A stretch of 64,000 nucleotides of DNA from JANNPJ01 sp035474375 (GCA_035474375.1 DATINJ010000128.1:21466-85465), one strand, 5' to 3'. Shown: positions 32,865 to 42,676, numbered from the stretch's first letter. Made by a program: numbers and translations. The notes: a model not told the origin generated them from the letters alone.

Positions 32865-34205
32865 TCAGGCCAGGCCGAACCGCTCGGCGTGCACCTGCTG
32901 GTGCGGAACCTTCAGCGTGCGCAGGGCGCTGAGCACGGTCGAGGTCATCGCGGGCGGGCCACAGACGTAGACGTCGCGTTCGGTGATATCGGGAACCAGG
33001 GCCTGGAGGCTGTCGGGCTCGAACGGCGGGCTGATCTCCCCGGTTCGGCCGCTGAGCAGGTGCAGTCGCCTGCCGCGGTCCGCGGTCAGCGCGCGTAGCT
33101 CATCGATCAGCACGGCGTCGCTCTCGCTGCGGACCCGGTAGAGCACGACCACGTCGTCGCCCGAATCCTCCTCCAGCAGAGCCCGGACCGGCGTGATCCC
33201 CACTCCTCCGGCGATCAGGAGCGCACCGGGCCGCGTCCGGTGCAACGCGGTGAATGCCCCGTACGGCCCTTCGACGAACGCGCGGCTCCCGACCGGGAGG
33301 TGCCGCAGACCGCTGCTGGCGTTGCCGGCCGCCTTGGCGGTCAGGCGCAACGAGCGACCATCGGGTGCCGCCGACAGCGAGAACGGATTCGCCAGCCACC
33401 AGTGGTTGTGCCCGGGAAACCGCCAGATGCAGAACTGACCGGCCTGGGCCGGCAGCTTGTCGAGGTGACGGCCGGTGACGCGCACCGACACCACGTTGTC
33501 CGACTCCAGCACCACCTCCGCGACCCGGAATTGGTGATAGGCATTGCGCCACAACGGCAGCACGATCCGACCGGTGATCAGGGCACCGAAGGCGAACAGC
33601 CAGCTGGCCCACCAGTAGAGCTTCGCGGGCGCGGACGAGTTGAATGTCGTGGTTTCCCACAACTGGTGGACGAAGGCCAGCCCCAACGCCACGTACAGCA
33701 GCAGATGCACGCCGTGCCAGGTCTCGTACTGAAGCCGCCGTCTGATCCCCCGGGTGGACACCGCGGCGATCACCACGATGATCGCCGCGGCCAGCATCCC
33801 GAGCAGCGAGGCGGTCACGCCGGCCAGTCCGAAGAACGTCGCCGTCATCGACGAACCGGCACCGAGCCTCGAGTAGCCCAGCACCACCAGCACGGCATGG
33901 GTGAGGACGGTCCACAGCAGGGTGAAGCCGACCCACCGGTGCCACACCGTCAACCGGTCCATCCCGATCCGGCGGTCGAGCCACGGCAGCCGGGCCACCA
34001 GCAGCAGCTGGAACAGCAGCAGTACGGCGGCGTTCAGGCCGAAGAACTTGGCGACCGTGAGCACCTCGTTCTTGCCGGTCCCGGCGGTGAGGAACAAGGC
34101 CTCGACGATCACCACGTTGCCGATGACGAACGTCCACAGCGCCCGGCGCGCCGCAACGACCGGAGGTACGGCGCTGGTCCGTACCTGTGTACTCGTCGCC
34201 TTCAC
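32865..34205 (-). CDS. Ferric-reductase-like membrane flavoprotein with FAD/NAD(P) domains
   Basis: The 446-residue protein has about six membrane helices with paired His residues (VWHRWVGF, THAVLV, WHGVHLLLYVALGLAFVHQLW) that could hold two hemes. An FAD-binding segment (HWWLANPFSLSAAP) and an NAD(P)-binding segment (LLIAGGVGITPVRALL, CGPPAM) follow. It would carry electrons from NAD(P)H across the membrane to an acceptor such as ferric iron or oxygen. The start is set at GTG 34205, preceded by AGAAGGAGAAGC; a TTG at 34226 is the longer option. No partner gene is evident. Confidence 0.85.
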   Translation of the reverse strand: MKATSTQVRTSAVPPVVAARRALWTFVIGNVVIVEALFLTAGTGKNEVLTVAKFFGLNAAVLLLFQLLLVARLPWLDRRIGMDRLTVWHRWVGFTLLWTVLTHAVLVVLGYSRLGAGSSMTATFFGLAGVTASLLGMLAAAIIVVIAAVSTRGIRRRLQYETWHGVHLLLYVALGLAFVHQLWETTTFNSSAPAKLYWWASWLFAFGALITGRIVLPLWRNAYHQFRVAEVVLESDNVVSVRVTGRHLDKLPAQAGQFCIWRFPGHNHWWLANPFSLSAAPDGRSLRLTAKAAGNASSGLRHLPVGSRAFVEGPYGAFTALHRTRPGALLIAGGVGITPVRALLEEDSGDDVVVLYRVRSESDAVLIDELRALTADRGRRLHLLSGRTGEISPPFEPDSLQALVPDITERDVYVCGPPAMTSTVLSALRTLKVPHQQVHAERFGLA

Positions 34206-34307
34206 GCTTCTCCTTCTGATGTCCAATGTGATGCGTTCATGCCCGGCACTCGCGAGATCAGAGGTCGCGAGCGTACCGACCTGATACGACTCGGTGTTCG
34301 GAGCCTC

Positions 34308-36200
34308 TTAGTGCCCTTGGCAGCAGGAACCGCCCGGTGCCCGGCCGGTGCCCAACGCACCCATGCTTTGCGCCGCCTCGGCTTGGGCTCGACCGGTCTG
34401 CGATCCCGCGTCGTGGACCACCCGTCCGGCGATCAGGGTGTACCGGACCCGGGTGGCACGGATCTCCGTCACCGGCACCCTGGTGATGTCCCGGTCCAGG
34501 ACGATCAGATCGGCTCGCCGGCCGGGCCGAACGGTTCCTGACTTCCCGTCGTCGTGCAGCTGGTACGCCGCGCCTGCGGTGTGCATGACCAGCGACTGGG
34601 ATCGGGTCAGCGCTTCGCGGGCGTTGAGGGGCGGCTGGTTCTGCTCCGGATTGCTGCGGTCGACAGCGGTGGCGATCTGCGTGAACGGCAGCAGCGGGTC
34701 GACCGGCCAGTCGGAGCCACCGGCCAGCCTGGCCCCGGCCTTGGCCAGGCTCCGAGCCGGGTACAGCCGCGCGTGCCGCTCCGGTCCGAGATAGGGCCGC
34801 AGCGCGTCGTCCGTGAACGGGCCGGGCATCGCCCACTGCAGCTGCATGCTGGCCACCACTCCGGCGCGGGCGAAGCGCCGGCAGTCGTCGGGGTGCACCA
34901 GTTCGAGGTGGGTAATGGTGTGCCGCTGGCCATGGCGACCTGGGCGGGCAACGGCCTCGTAGGCGTTCAGGGCCGTGCGGACGGCACGGTCGCCGATGGC
35001 GTGGGCGTGCATCTGCCAGCCGTCCGCGTCCAGGGCGCGAACGAGGGCTCGATAGTCCCGATCGCTGACGTACAGAGGGCCACGGTTGTCGGTCGGTCTG
35101 CCCTGGGCGTCCAGGTACGGTTCCAGCAGGGCAGCGCTCTGCGCCGGGAACTCGATCACGCCGTCGAGAAACACCTTGGCCGTGCTCAACCGCAGCGTGT
35201 CGGGTCCGGTGAACCGCCGGCGCACGTCACGCAGGAACTCGGCCGCCGCCCCGGGCTGCTTGGCGAGTTCGGCGTCGATCACCAGCGCGGGAGTGATGTG
35301 CTGCGGCAGAATGCCTTTGGCGATGAGGTCGGCGTAGGTCTTGACCGTGTCCTCACCGCTGGCGGCATCGAGGAAGGAGGTGATGCCCGCGGCCAGGAGC
35401 GCGCCGGCCATCCTGACCTGAGCGGCAAGGATCAGCTCGGGTCTCGGCGGCGGGATCACCTGAGCGACAAGCCCTTGGGCGTCGTCCTTCAGCAGGCCGG
35501 TGGGTTCCCCGTTGCCGTCGCGAACGATCTGTCCGGCCGTGGGGTCGGCGGTGGTGCGGTCGACTCCCGCCAGGGCAAGCGCCCTGCTGTTGACGAGGCT
35601 GTTGTGGAAGTCGGAACCCTGCAGGTAGATCGGGCGCCTGGTATTCAGCGAGTCGAGCAGCGACTTGTCTGCCACGGTACCCGCGGGCAGCAGGCCGACC
35701 GGGTTCCAGTCAGCAACCTCGAGCCAGCCGTCTGGTTCCTGCGCCACCGTCGCGTCCAGCATCTCCTGGATCCGGGCGCGGAACTGCGGAACCGTCGTGA
35801 CCGCATTGCCCAGCGACGGGTTCAGGGACTGCGCCGCCGCCCCCAGCGGGTGCATGTGCCCGTCCTGGATGCCCGGCATGACGGTCCCGCCGTCGGCGTC
35901 GAGAACGACCGTACGGGTGCCGATGCAGCGGCGGATGTCCGCGTTGGTGCCCACCGCGAGCACTTTTCCGTCGCTGCCGATGGCCACCGCCTGGGCCGGC
36001 GCGCTGCCCGGAGCTGCGGTGAAAACCCGCCCGTTCACCACCGCGGTGGCCACCCGCACCGGCCGACCGGTCGCGGCCTGGGCGGCCGTCCCGAGCGGGC
36101 CCATCAACAGGGCGCCCACCCCGGCCCCGGCGAGGAACGTACGCCGGTGCAACGCGCCGGCCGCGGATGCCGCGGAGGTGCCGCCGTGAACATCTGGCAT
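34308..36200 (-). CDS. Tat-exported amidohydrolase (amidohydro_3, YtcJ-like)
   Basis: The 630-residue protein has a twin-arginine signal (LHRRTFLAGAGVGALLMG, then AAQAA) and a metal-dependent hydrolase barrel. Motifs are MPGIQDGHMHPLG (metal-binding His pair), SFLDAASGE, WQMHAHAIGDRAV, ITHLELVHPDD and LAGGSDWPVDPL (Asp for the metal site), with a C-terminal GRRADLIVLDRDI composite domain. The family cleaves amide bonds of varied substrates. GAGGAGT lies ahead of ATG 36200. The Cys-Cys-Gln-Gly-His tail is odd. Confidence 0.88.
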   Translation of the reverse strand: MPDVHGGTSAASAAGALHRRTFLAGAGVGALLMGPLGTAAQAATGRPVRVATAVVNGRVFTAAPGSAPAQAVAIGSDGKVLAVGTNADIRRCIGTRTVVLDADGGTVMPGIQDGHMHPLGAAAQSLNPSLGNAVTTVPQFRARIQEMLDATVAQEPDGWLEVADWNPVGLLPAGTVADKSLLDSLNTRRPIYLQGSDFHNSLVNSRALALAGVDRTTADPTAGQIVRDGNGEPTGLLKDDAQGLVAQVIPPPRPELILAAQVRMAGALLAAGITSFLDAASGEDTVKTYADLIAKGILPQHITPALVIDAELAKQPGAAAEFLRDVRRRFTGPDTLRLSTAKVFLDGVIEFPAQSAALLEPYLDAQGRPTDNRGPLYVSDRDYRALVRALDADGWQMHAHAIGDRAVRTALNAYEAVARPGRHGQRHTITHLELVHPDDCRRFARAGVVASMQLQWAMPGPFTDDALRPYLGPERHARLYPARSLAKAGARLAGGSDWPVDPLLPFTQIATAVDRSNPEQNQPPLNAREALTRSQSLVMHTAGAAYQLHDDGKSGTVRPGRRADLIVLDRDITRVPVTEIRATRVRYTLIAGRVVHDAGSQTGRAQAEAAQSMGALGTGRAPGGSCCQGH

Positions 36201-36321
36201 CTGATCACTCCTCGTCCGGCGACCTTTGCAGCCCCCGTCGCCGGGTACGCTGAGTGATTAAGGTTGTAACCACAAGCCCTCACCGGGCTGTCGCGGAACA
36301 CCAGGCGCCGTTGGGGTACCC

Positions 36322-37356
36322 ATGACAAGCTCGCGTGTCTGGCAACGCCCTACGCTCGGTGCCGTGGCCGCCCGGGCCGAGGTGTCCACCGCCACGGTGT
36401 CGAACGCACTCAACGGCACCGGACGGCTGTCCGAGACGACCCGGCAGCGCGTGCTCGCCGCAGCCCGCGAACTCGGGTACACGCCGGCCAGCACGGCCCG
36501 GGCCCTGGCCCGCGGCAGCACCGGAGTGCTCGGCCTGACCATGACGACCTACGGCGAGATTCCCGTCCCCTACACCGAGATCCCGTACTACGCGCAGCTG
36601 GCGCTGAGCGCCATCGCCGCCGCGCACGAGCGCGGATTCCTGCTCATGGTGATGCCGAGTTCGCTGTCACCGTGGATGTGGCTCAACACGCCGATGGACG
36701 GCGTCCTCCACGTCGAGCCGCGTGCCAACGACCCGGTGCGTTCCCTCCTGCAGCAGCGTGGCATCCCCCTGGTCTGCATCGGCCGACCGCCCCAACCACG
36801 CAGGTGCGACGCGTGGGTCGACACCGACTACGACGCAGACCTGCATCTCCTGCTCGACCATCTCACCGGGGCCGGCGCCCGGCGGATCGGGCTCTCGCTG
36901 CCACAGCACGACGACGAGTATCCGCACCTGATCGAACGCGCCTATGCATCCTGGTGCGCCGAGCACGACCTGCCCGCCATGGTCGAGGAGTACGCCTCCA
37001 TGCCCGACTACTTCACAGCTGAACAGGAGGCGGTCGGCCGGCTGCTCAACCACGATCCGCGACCGGACGCCGTCATCGGCGTCTACTCCGACTCCGGATA
37101 CAACATCCTGGCCGCCGCCCAGCGGCACGGGCTTCGGGTGCCGCAGGATCTGCTGGTGGCGTGCATCAGCGAGGATTCGGATTACGCGACGACGAACCCG
37201 CCCGTCACCACGCTCAGCCTGCGCCCGGACCAGCAGAGCAACGAAGCGGTCGATCTGCTGATCGCTGTGATCAACGCCCGCAGCGGTGTGGAGCGGCGGC
37301 GGCTCGTGCAGCCGGTCCTGACCCCTCGTAGGTCGACCCAACCCCCGCCACGGTGA
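36322..37356 (+). CDS. LacI-family regulator
   Basis: The 344-residue protein has an N-terminal LacI helix-turn-helix (TLGAVAARAEVSTATVSNALNGTGRLSE region) and an effector domain (VLGLTMTTYGEIP, RRIGLSLPQHDDEYP, PDAVIGVYSDSGYNILAAA). It ends 158 bp upstream of the pectate-lyase-like gene on the same strand, whose leader carries a palindrome, so it may control that gene. It is also divergent from the amidohydrolase gene. The ribosome-binding site before ATG 36322 is weak (TTGGGG). Confidence 0.9.
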   Translation: MTSSRVWQRPTLGAVAARAEVSTATVSNALNGTGRLSETTRQRVLAAARELGYTPASTARALARGSTGVLGLTMTTYGEIPVPYTEIPYYAQLALSAIAAAHERGFLLMVMPSSLSPWMWLNTPMDGVLHVEPRANDPVRSLLQQRGIPLVCIGRPPQPRRCDAWVDTDYDADLHLLLDHLTGAGARRIGLSLPQHDDEYPHLIERAYASWCAEHDLPAMVEEYASMPDYFTAEQEAVGRLLNHDPRPDAVIGVYSDSGYNILAAAQRHGLRVPQDLLVACISEDSDYATTNPPVTTLSLRPDQQSNEAVDLLIAVINARSGVERRRLVQPVLTPRRSTQPPPR

Positions 37357-37426
37357 GGGAACGGCACCCTCTCTCATTGACGAAAGAGTGTCGCCATGGC
37401 CGGCCACGGCCGCTGTGACGATTCAG

Positions 37427-37439
37427 TAACGCTGCGTTA
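37427..37439. promoter_or_regulatory. LacI-type operator candidate before the pectate lyase gene
   Basis: TAACGC-T-GCGTTA is a perfect palindrome with an odd centre, 76 bp upstream of ATG 37515 and 71 bp after the lacI stop. The CG-centred TAAnGC half-site resembles LacI operators. Confidence 0.5.
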
Positions 37440-37514
37440 GCATGGACGCCCTTGGCGGTACAGAAACTCCGGTGCGGCCGCCTCGTTGCCGCAGAACCGG
37501 CCAGGCTTGGCAGC

Positions 37515-39200
37515 ATGTCCTTCCTCCGCTCATCTCGCCGCGCCCGCGCTGCCGGCCTCGGTGCGGCCGCCGCCGTGGCCCTGACCGCAACCGGCGTGCT
37601 GGCCCTGCCTGCGCAGGCCGCGCAACCGGTCGCCGGTAGCACCTTTACCCTGCGCCCCGCCGTGAGCTCCCTGTGCCTGGAGGTCCCCTCGGGCAACACC
37701 AGCAACGGGGTCGGCCTGGTCCAGGCGACTTGTGCGAACGGTGCCAGCCGCCAGCAGTGGACGCTGGCCTCCTCCGGTGCCGGTTTCCAGCTCAAGAACG
37801 TCGCCTCCGGCACCTGTATCGACGTGCCGGGCAGCAAGACCACCTCGGGCCTGCAACTGAACCTGTGGGCCTGCGGCTCGGGCAAGGCCAACCAGCAGTT
37901 CGCCTTCAGCCTCTACGGCAGCACCGGCAACTACGCGGTCAAGAACGCTGCCAGCGCCCTGTGTCTGACCGACCAGAACGGCCTCACGACGTCCGGGAAC
38001 CCGATTGTCCAGCACGGGTGCAGCAACGACAGCTCGCAGCTGATGAGCCTCACCCTGGTCGGCTCCGGCTCACCCTCGCCCTCCCCCGCCTCCCCCTCGC
38101 CCGCCACCGGCGTCACCTCGGCGAACTGGTTCGTCGCCACCTCGGGCAGCGACGGCAACGCGGGGACGTCGGCCATGCCGTTCGCGACGCTGGCCAAGGC
38201 GCTGTCCGTGGTCAAGGCCGGGCAGACCGTCGCGCTGCGCGGCGGCACCTACCGGCCGACCGCTGGGATGAAGCTCCTCACCAGCGGCACGTCCGGCGCC
38301 CGGATCACGATCTCGAACTACGGCAGCGAGGCCGTCGTCCTCGACGGAAGCCAGGTCCCGGCCGCCCAGTGGTTCCTCGACGTACAGGCCAGTTTCATCA
38401 CCGTTCAAGGGCTGGAGATCCGCAATGCCCGGACCAAGCCGCTGATCTTCACCTCATCGACCGGGTCGATCGTGCGGCGCATGAAGATCCACGACAACCA
38501 GGACACCGGCCTGAACTTCCGCGGCGACAACACCGTGAACAACCAGGTGCTCGACAACGACCTGTACTACAACCACGACGACGCGACCAAGGGTCAGAAC
38601 GCCGACGGCATGGCCTGGAAGTTCGGCTCGGGCTCCGGCAACCTGATGAAGGGCAACCGCCTGTTCGGCAACGCGGACGACGGCCTCGACCTGTGGATGT
38701 TCACTTCGCCGATCACTATTGCGAGCAACTGGGCCTACGGCAACGGGGTCAACCGCTGGAACATCTCGGGCTGGGAAGGCAACGGCAACGGCTTCAAGCT
38801 CGGCGGCGGCAACCCCGCACCGGCGGTGGCTCACGTGGTGAAGAACAACGCCTCCTGGGACAACCTGTCCAACGGGTTCACCGAGAACAGCAACCCGGGC
38901 GCGCTCGTCCTGAGCAACAACACGGCTTTCCGAAACACCGCGTCGGGGTATTTCTTCCGTGACTCCAAGGCCATGCTGAGGAAGAACATCGCGATCTCCA
39001 ACGGGTCGAACGCCAACGTCGGCTCGAGCGCCTCGGCGTCCGATAACTCCTGGAACGTTACCGGCTGGGGCATTTCAGTATTCTCCAGCACTAGCCCGAC
39101 GGTGGCCCAGGGCGCCCGGAAGGCCGACGGCACCCTGCCGTCGACCACGTTCCTCGTCAATACCAAGGACACCTCGCTCGGCGCGACCATGACCGAGTGA
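37515..39200 (+). CDS. Secreted pectate-lyase-like protein with N-terminal ricin-type lectin domain
   Basis: The 561-residue protein has a signal peptide (about 1-40, ALTATGVLALPAQAAQ). A ricin-B-type beta-trefoil covers about 45-175 (repeats with SLCLEVPSGNTSNG, TCIDVPGSKTTSG, ALCLTDQNGLTTSG and QQW/QQF motifs). A Ser/Pro linker and a right-handed parallel beta-helix follow (NWFVATSGSDGNAGTSAMPFATLAKAL, ALRGGTYRP, IHDNQDTGLNFRG, FGNADDGLDLW, NGFKLGGGNPAP). This resembles polysaccharide lyase family 9. The lectin probably docks it on plant cell wall sugars. Confidence 0.85.
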   Translation: MSFLRSSRRARAAGLGAAAAVALTATGVLALPAQAAQPVAGSTFTLRPAVSSLCLEVPSGNTSNGVGLVQATCANGASRQQWTLASSGAGFQLKNVASGTCIDVPGSKTTSGLQLNLWACGSGKANQQFAFSLYGSTGNYAVKNAASALCLTDQNGLTTSGNPIVQHGCSNDSSQLMSLTLVGSGSPSPSPASPSPATGVTSANWFVATSGSDGNAGTSAMPFATLAKALSVVKAGQTVALRGGTYRPTAGMKLLTSGTSGARITISNYGSEAVVLDGSQVPAAQWFLDVQASFITVQGLEIRNARTKPLIFTSSTGSIVRRMKIHDNQDTGLNFRGDNTVNNQVLDNDLYYNHDDATKGQNADGMAWKFGSGSGNLMKGNRLFGNADDGLDLWMFTSPITIASNWAYGNGVNRWNISGWEGNGNGFKLGGGNPAPAVAHVVKNNASWDNLSNGFTENSNPGALVLSNNTAFRNTASGYFFRDSKAMLRKNIAISNGSNANVGSSASASDNSWNVTGWGISVFSSTSPTVAQGARKADGTLPSTTFLVNTKDTSLGATMTE

Positions 39201-39210
39201 CAGCCGTCGG

Positions 39211-41100
39211 CTATCTGACGGGGGTGAGGGTCAGACCGGCGGCTGAGTCATCGGGGACGCCGACCCGAGCCGGGTGGTGGACGGCCAGGCTGAGCCACCG
39301 CCCGCCACTCAGCGCCATCAACTGGTAGCGGGCGCACCGTTCGAGGAAATGCCCTAGCTCGGCGAGGTCGACGCGCTGCGACCGGACCAGAGGCAACGCC
39401 AGCAGCGTGTCGATTCGTTGGCTGCGGTCGCACTTCTCGAAGACCTCCGCCTTCCAGTCGCGCAACGTGGCCCGGCGGGGGGCGGCCAGCCCGCGCCTGG
39501 TGTCGAGGATCCGGATGGCGTCGCCGTCCGGGGTGACAGTTAACTCGCCCCGGTCGCCGTCCCGCATCCAGAGCAGGGCCAGGTCGACCGCCGGCCGGGC
39601 GTGGACGTCGTCGTGGCGCCCGTCTGCGTAGTCGAAGTCGAAGTAGTAGGCGATCCGGTTGACGGTCTCGTCATCGAACGGGTAGAGGTTGAGGAAGGGC
39701 GCCATCGGCCGGATGTTGGTCATGCCGAACATCGCTGGGTCGGCGTGATACGGGCTGAAACGGTCGAGCCGGACCGGGCCGTATCCGGTTGGCGGGTCGA
39801 GATGCCAGATCGCCTGGATCAGCTGAACCGTCTCGAGGTAATCGTCTTCGGTCTCGCCAGGGAACCCGTACAGCAGGTTCCACATCGGCGCCACGCCGTA
39901 TTCTTTGCACCACTTGAGCAGTTCAATGTTGCGCAAACCCGTGGTGCCCTTGCGCATCAGCGTCAGAACGTGATCGCTCAGGCTCTCGATGCCGGGCTGG
40001 ATGAACTTCACCCCGGCTGCGCCCAGAGTCTGTACCTGGGTGCGCGAAAGGTTCGCCTTCACCTCCCAGAACAGCTCCACATCGAGCTGGGCGGCAGCCA
40101 GGGCGGGCAGCACGGAGTGGAAGTAGCGCGAGTCGATGATGTCGTCGACCACGCTGAACGTGCGGTCGCCGTAACGCTCCCGCAGCGTGGCGAATTCGGC
40201 GAGAACTCGCTCCGTCGACTTGCTGCGGAACGCCATTGTCGCGCCATTCAGCCCGCAGAAGGTGCAGTGCGAGCGGGCTCCCCACCAACAACCCCGGGAG
40301 GTCTCGACGAGCAGGGTCGGGGTGACATCTGCGGTCACCGGACTGGCGCGCAGCTGCTGATAGTACGGCTCGTAATCCGGTTCGGGCACTTCGTCCAGGT
40401 CCTGCACCGTGGTGGCACTGGCGTGGCTGGTGCCCGAATGCATCACCCCGGGAACGTCCGTGACGAGCCGGCCGTCACGGCGGGCGGCGAGCACGGCCGG
40501 GAAGGACCGGTCCGCCTCGCCGGAGAAGGCCAGATCAACGAAATCGAACTGGTCGAGCAGCGCCTGGCCCATCTCTTCTTCCCAATTGGCGCCGCCGAAA
40601 GCGATGGTGACGTCGGATTGGGCCTGCTTGAGCCGCCGGGCCAGGGCCAGGGACGGCACGTTCTGGTGGAACACGGAGGTGAAGCCGATAAATGTGTGCC
40701 CGGCGCCGGCAAGCTCCCGCACGCAGGAGTCGAGGAACGGCTCGACCTGCTCCCGGATCCGTCGCAGCCGGACGACGTCGACTGGGGTTAATTGCCAGAT
40801 GTCGCGCAGCACGCCGTCCAGGTACTGGCGGTCCTCCGCCACGCGCGGGCCGTAGAGGGCCTCGGCGAAGACCCACTCACCGGCGAAAGCAGTGTAGGGA
40901 AGTTCATTACAGACCCACGTGTAGTCGGCCAGGCCGATCGCCTCAGCGAACGACACGGTGAGGTAACGAGTCTCGCACGCAACGCCGTCCCGGGCGCAGT
41001 GCGCACCGAGCAGACCCAGCGCCAGCGAAGGCCGCTCGATCGCCCCGAAGGGCATGCTGACGAGGAGAACCCGCTCCTTAGAGATCGAACTCGGGGCCAT
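39211..41100 (-). CDS. B12-dependent radical SAM RiPP-maturation C-methyltransferase (TIGR03975-like)
   Basis: The 629-residue protein has an N-terminal cobalamin-binding Rossmann domain (FHQNVPSLALARRLK, IAFGGANWEEEMG). A radical SAM barrel follows, whose cluster motif RGCWWGARSHCTFCGLNG gives CX7CX2C at about Cys271, Cys279 and Cys282 instead of the usual CX3CX2C. The WWG and CGLNG residues are the signature of the RiPP-maturation radical SAM C-methyltransferase family, which adds methyl groups to unactivated carbons of peptides. The start is ATG 41100 with AGGCGG upstream, overlapping the sialidase-like gene by 23 bp. No classical precursor peptide gene is seen next to it. Confidence 0.88.
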   Translation of the reverse strand: MAPSSISKERVLLVSMPFGAIERPSLALGLLGAHCARDGVACETRYLTVSFAEAIGLADYTWVCNELPYTAFAGEWVFAEALYGPRVAEDRQYLDGVLRDIWQLTPVDVVRLRRIREQVEPFLDSCVRELAGAGHTFIGFTSVFHQNVPSLALARRLKQAQSDVTIAFGGANWEEEMGQALLDQFDFVDLAFSGEADRSFPAVLAARRDGRLVTDVPGVMHSGTSHASATTVQDLDEVPEPDYEPYYQQLRASPVTADVTPTLLVETSRGCWWGARSHCTFCGLNGATMAFRSKSTERVLAEFATLRERYGDRTFSVVDDIIDSRYFHSVLPALAAAQLDVELFWEVKANLSRTQVQTLGAAGVKFIQPGIESLSDHVLTLMRKGTTGLRNIELLKWCKEYGVAPMWNLLYGFPGETEDDYLETVQLIQAIWHLDPPTGYGPVRLDRFSPYHADPAMFGMTNIRPMAPFLNLYPFDDETVNRIAYYFDFDYADGRHDDVHARPAVDLALLWMRDGDRGELTVTPDGDAIRILDTRRGLAAPRRATLRDWKAEVFEKCDRSQRIDTLLALPLVRSQRVDLAELGHFLERCARYQLMALSGGRWLSLAVHHPARVGVPDDSAAGLTLTPVR

Positions 41101-42676
41101 CCGCACCGCCTGAGGGATCCGCCTCGCCGGGGACTACCGGCGGAGGGTCGATCGGTGAGGGGGTGATGACCGGTTCCCGGGTCACGATCGGTTCCCGGGT
41201 GATGATCGGTTCGCGGCGGATCGGTTCGCGCAGGATGGGCTCGCGCAGGATCGGAGTCCGGATGATCGGCGTCCGCGTGACGGGGATCCGGGTGATGATC
41301 GGCTGGATCAGGTCGAATCTGTCGTCGTGGTGGAAGAAGAAGGGATCGATCGAAATTGCCACCGGGGTGACGTTGTCGGTGTCGAGGAGGGTCCGGCTGG
41401 TCCAGTCCGCGTTGCGCTGGTAGGTGACGCCGCTCGGGAAGTTCGCCGAGTCAGGGGTGTTGTTGCCGGAGAACACGCCGTACCAGTCCCGGCCCACCGT
41501 GATCAGCCGGATGTAGTCTCCCAGGTAGGGCAGGAATGTCCGGTTGGGTGCGGTCGAGGGTGCCGTGTGCAGCACGAAGGTGGTCGCGGCGGTGGCCCAG
41601 GCATCGGCCGTCACCTCCAGGCTTGTCACCCAGCGATTCCCGGTGAAAGCCTGGCAGGCAAAGCCCAGCTTGCCGAGCGAATTGATGGCCAGGGCCGGGT
41701 TCTTCGCGTTGGTCACCGTCCGAATGTCACCTGACCAGGTGATCCCGCGATCGGTGGAGCGGCGCACGTGGATGGTCCAGTCGGAGCCGCTGACCCCGCC
41801 GACCCGATCGCACCAGGCGACGACGACGGTGGAGGAGTCTGTCGGATCGACACAGATCGTCAGGTCGCCGCCGAGCCGCTCCTGTCCCATCTGGTCGTTG
41901 AATCGGATGAATCGACCGGTGGCCACTCGGACCCCGGCCTGGCCGTCACCGGCATCGCTCAGGTCGGCGAAACCGCCGGCACCCCAGTTGTCGTCGCGAG
42001 TCACCACGATGTCCATGGTCAGGTTCGGAAAGCTGCCGCCGACCCAGCGCTGGTGGGCGGTGTATACGGTGCCATCCGGGTGCAGACCGACCCGGATCGG
42101 GGGGCCGTCTTGACCGGTCGTGGTGCGCTGCTCGAGCTGGACCGGGGCGAACCCGGCCGGAGCCCCGGCAGTGGCGGCATCCTGCGAGACGTCGACGGTC
42201 GCCGTCCCGCCCGCCGGCTGGCCAAAGTTGTTGTTACCGACAAAGACCCGGTCGCGTGACGAGCCGGCGGCGACGACACTGCCGGCGACCACCCACGGCT
42301 GATCCTCGGAGGCGCGATCGACCAGGGTGGTCATCGGCGTGCCCGACAGGAAGTTGGCCGTCCGCAGCAAGCGCAGCCGGCCGTCAGTGCCGTGCAGGAT
42401 GCCCGCATAGAGGACGCCGCCGGTGGTGGCGAACCCCACGGTGATGTCGCCGGTGCCGAACGTGCCGTTGCCCGGCACCACGGTCCGCAGCGACCAGGTG
42501 AGACCCGCGTCGGTGGAGACGTAGATGGGGGCGAAGGCCCCACCCAGGGGCGCCGGGGTGAATGCGGTAGCCACCATGTGCGCCGGGTTCTCCGGGTTCA
42601 CCGCAATATTCGGCTCACTGTCCTGAGAATGCTCGCCGCTCAGTGAATTCGGAATCATGTTGACCACGCGAATCAT
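41078..42676 (-). CDS. Sialidase-fold (Asp-box) protein with Pro-Ile-Arg repeat tail
   Basis: The 532-residue protein has no signal peptide. Residues about 1-450 form a beta-propeller with Asp-box-like repeats (STDAGLTWS, STDRGITWS) and the start MIRVVNMIPNSLSGEHSQDSEPNIAVNPENP found in actinobacterial sialidase-like proteins. From about 458 to 507 there are nine short repeats of the form E/T-P-I-(I/L/V)-(T)-R, then an acidic Pro/Gly tail (EADPSGGADGPEFDL). It directly precedes and overlaps the B12 radical SAM gene. The catalytic residues of true sialidases are not evident, so it may be a scaffold or a modification substrate. Confidence 0.8.
   Translation of the reverse strand: MIRVVNMIPNSLSGEHSQDSEPNIAVNPENPAHMVATAFTPAPLGGAFAPIYVSTDAGLTWSLRTVVPGNGTFGTGDITVGFATTGGVLYAGILHGTDGRLRLLRTANFLSGTPMTTLVDRASEDQPWVVAGSVVAAGSSRDRVFVGNNNFGQPAGGTATVDVSQDAATAGAPAGFAPVQLEQRTTTGQDGPPIRVGLHPDGTVYTAHQRWVGGSFPNLTMDIVVTRDDNWGAGGFADLSDAGDGQAGVRVATGRFIRFNDQMGQERLGGDLTICVDPTDSSTVVVAWCDRVGGVSGSDWTIHVRRSTDRGITWSGDIRTVTNAKNPALAINSLGKLGFACQAFTGNRWVTSLEVTADAWATAATTFVLHTAPSTAPNRTFLPYLGDYIRLITVGRDWYGVFSGNNTPDSANFPSGVTYQRNADWTSRTLLDTDNVTPVAISIDPFFFHHDDRFDLIQPIITRIPVTRTPIIRTPILREPILREPIRREPIITREPIVTREPVITPSPIDPPPVVPGEADPSGGADGPEFDL
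41156..41305 (-). repeat. Coding repeat: Pro-Ile-Arg array at the end of the sialidase-fold gene
   Basis: The array is built from GATCGGTTCCCGGGTSA-like units (plus-strand reading) and encodes repeats such as TREPIV, REPIL and RTPII at residues about 458-507. Regular spacing of Pro, Ile/Val and Arg is visible. Confidence 0.8.
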
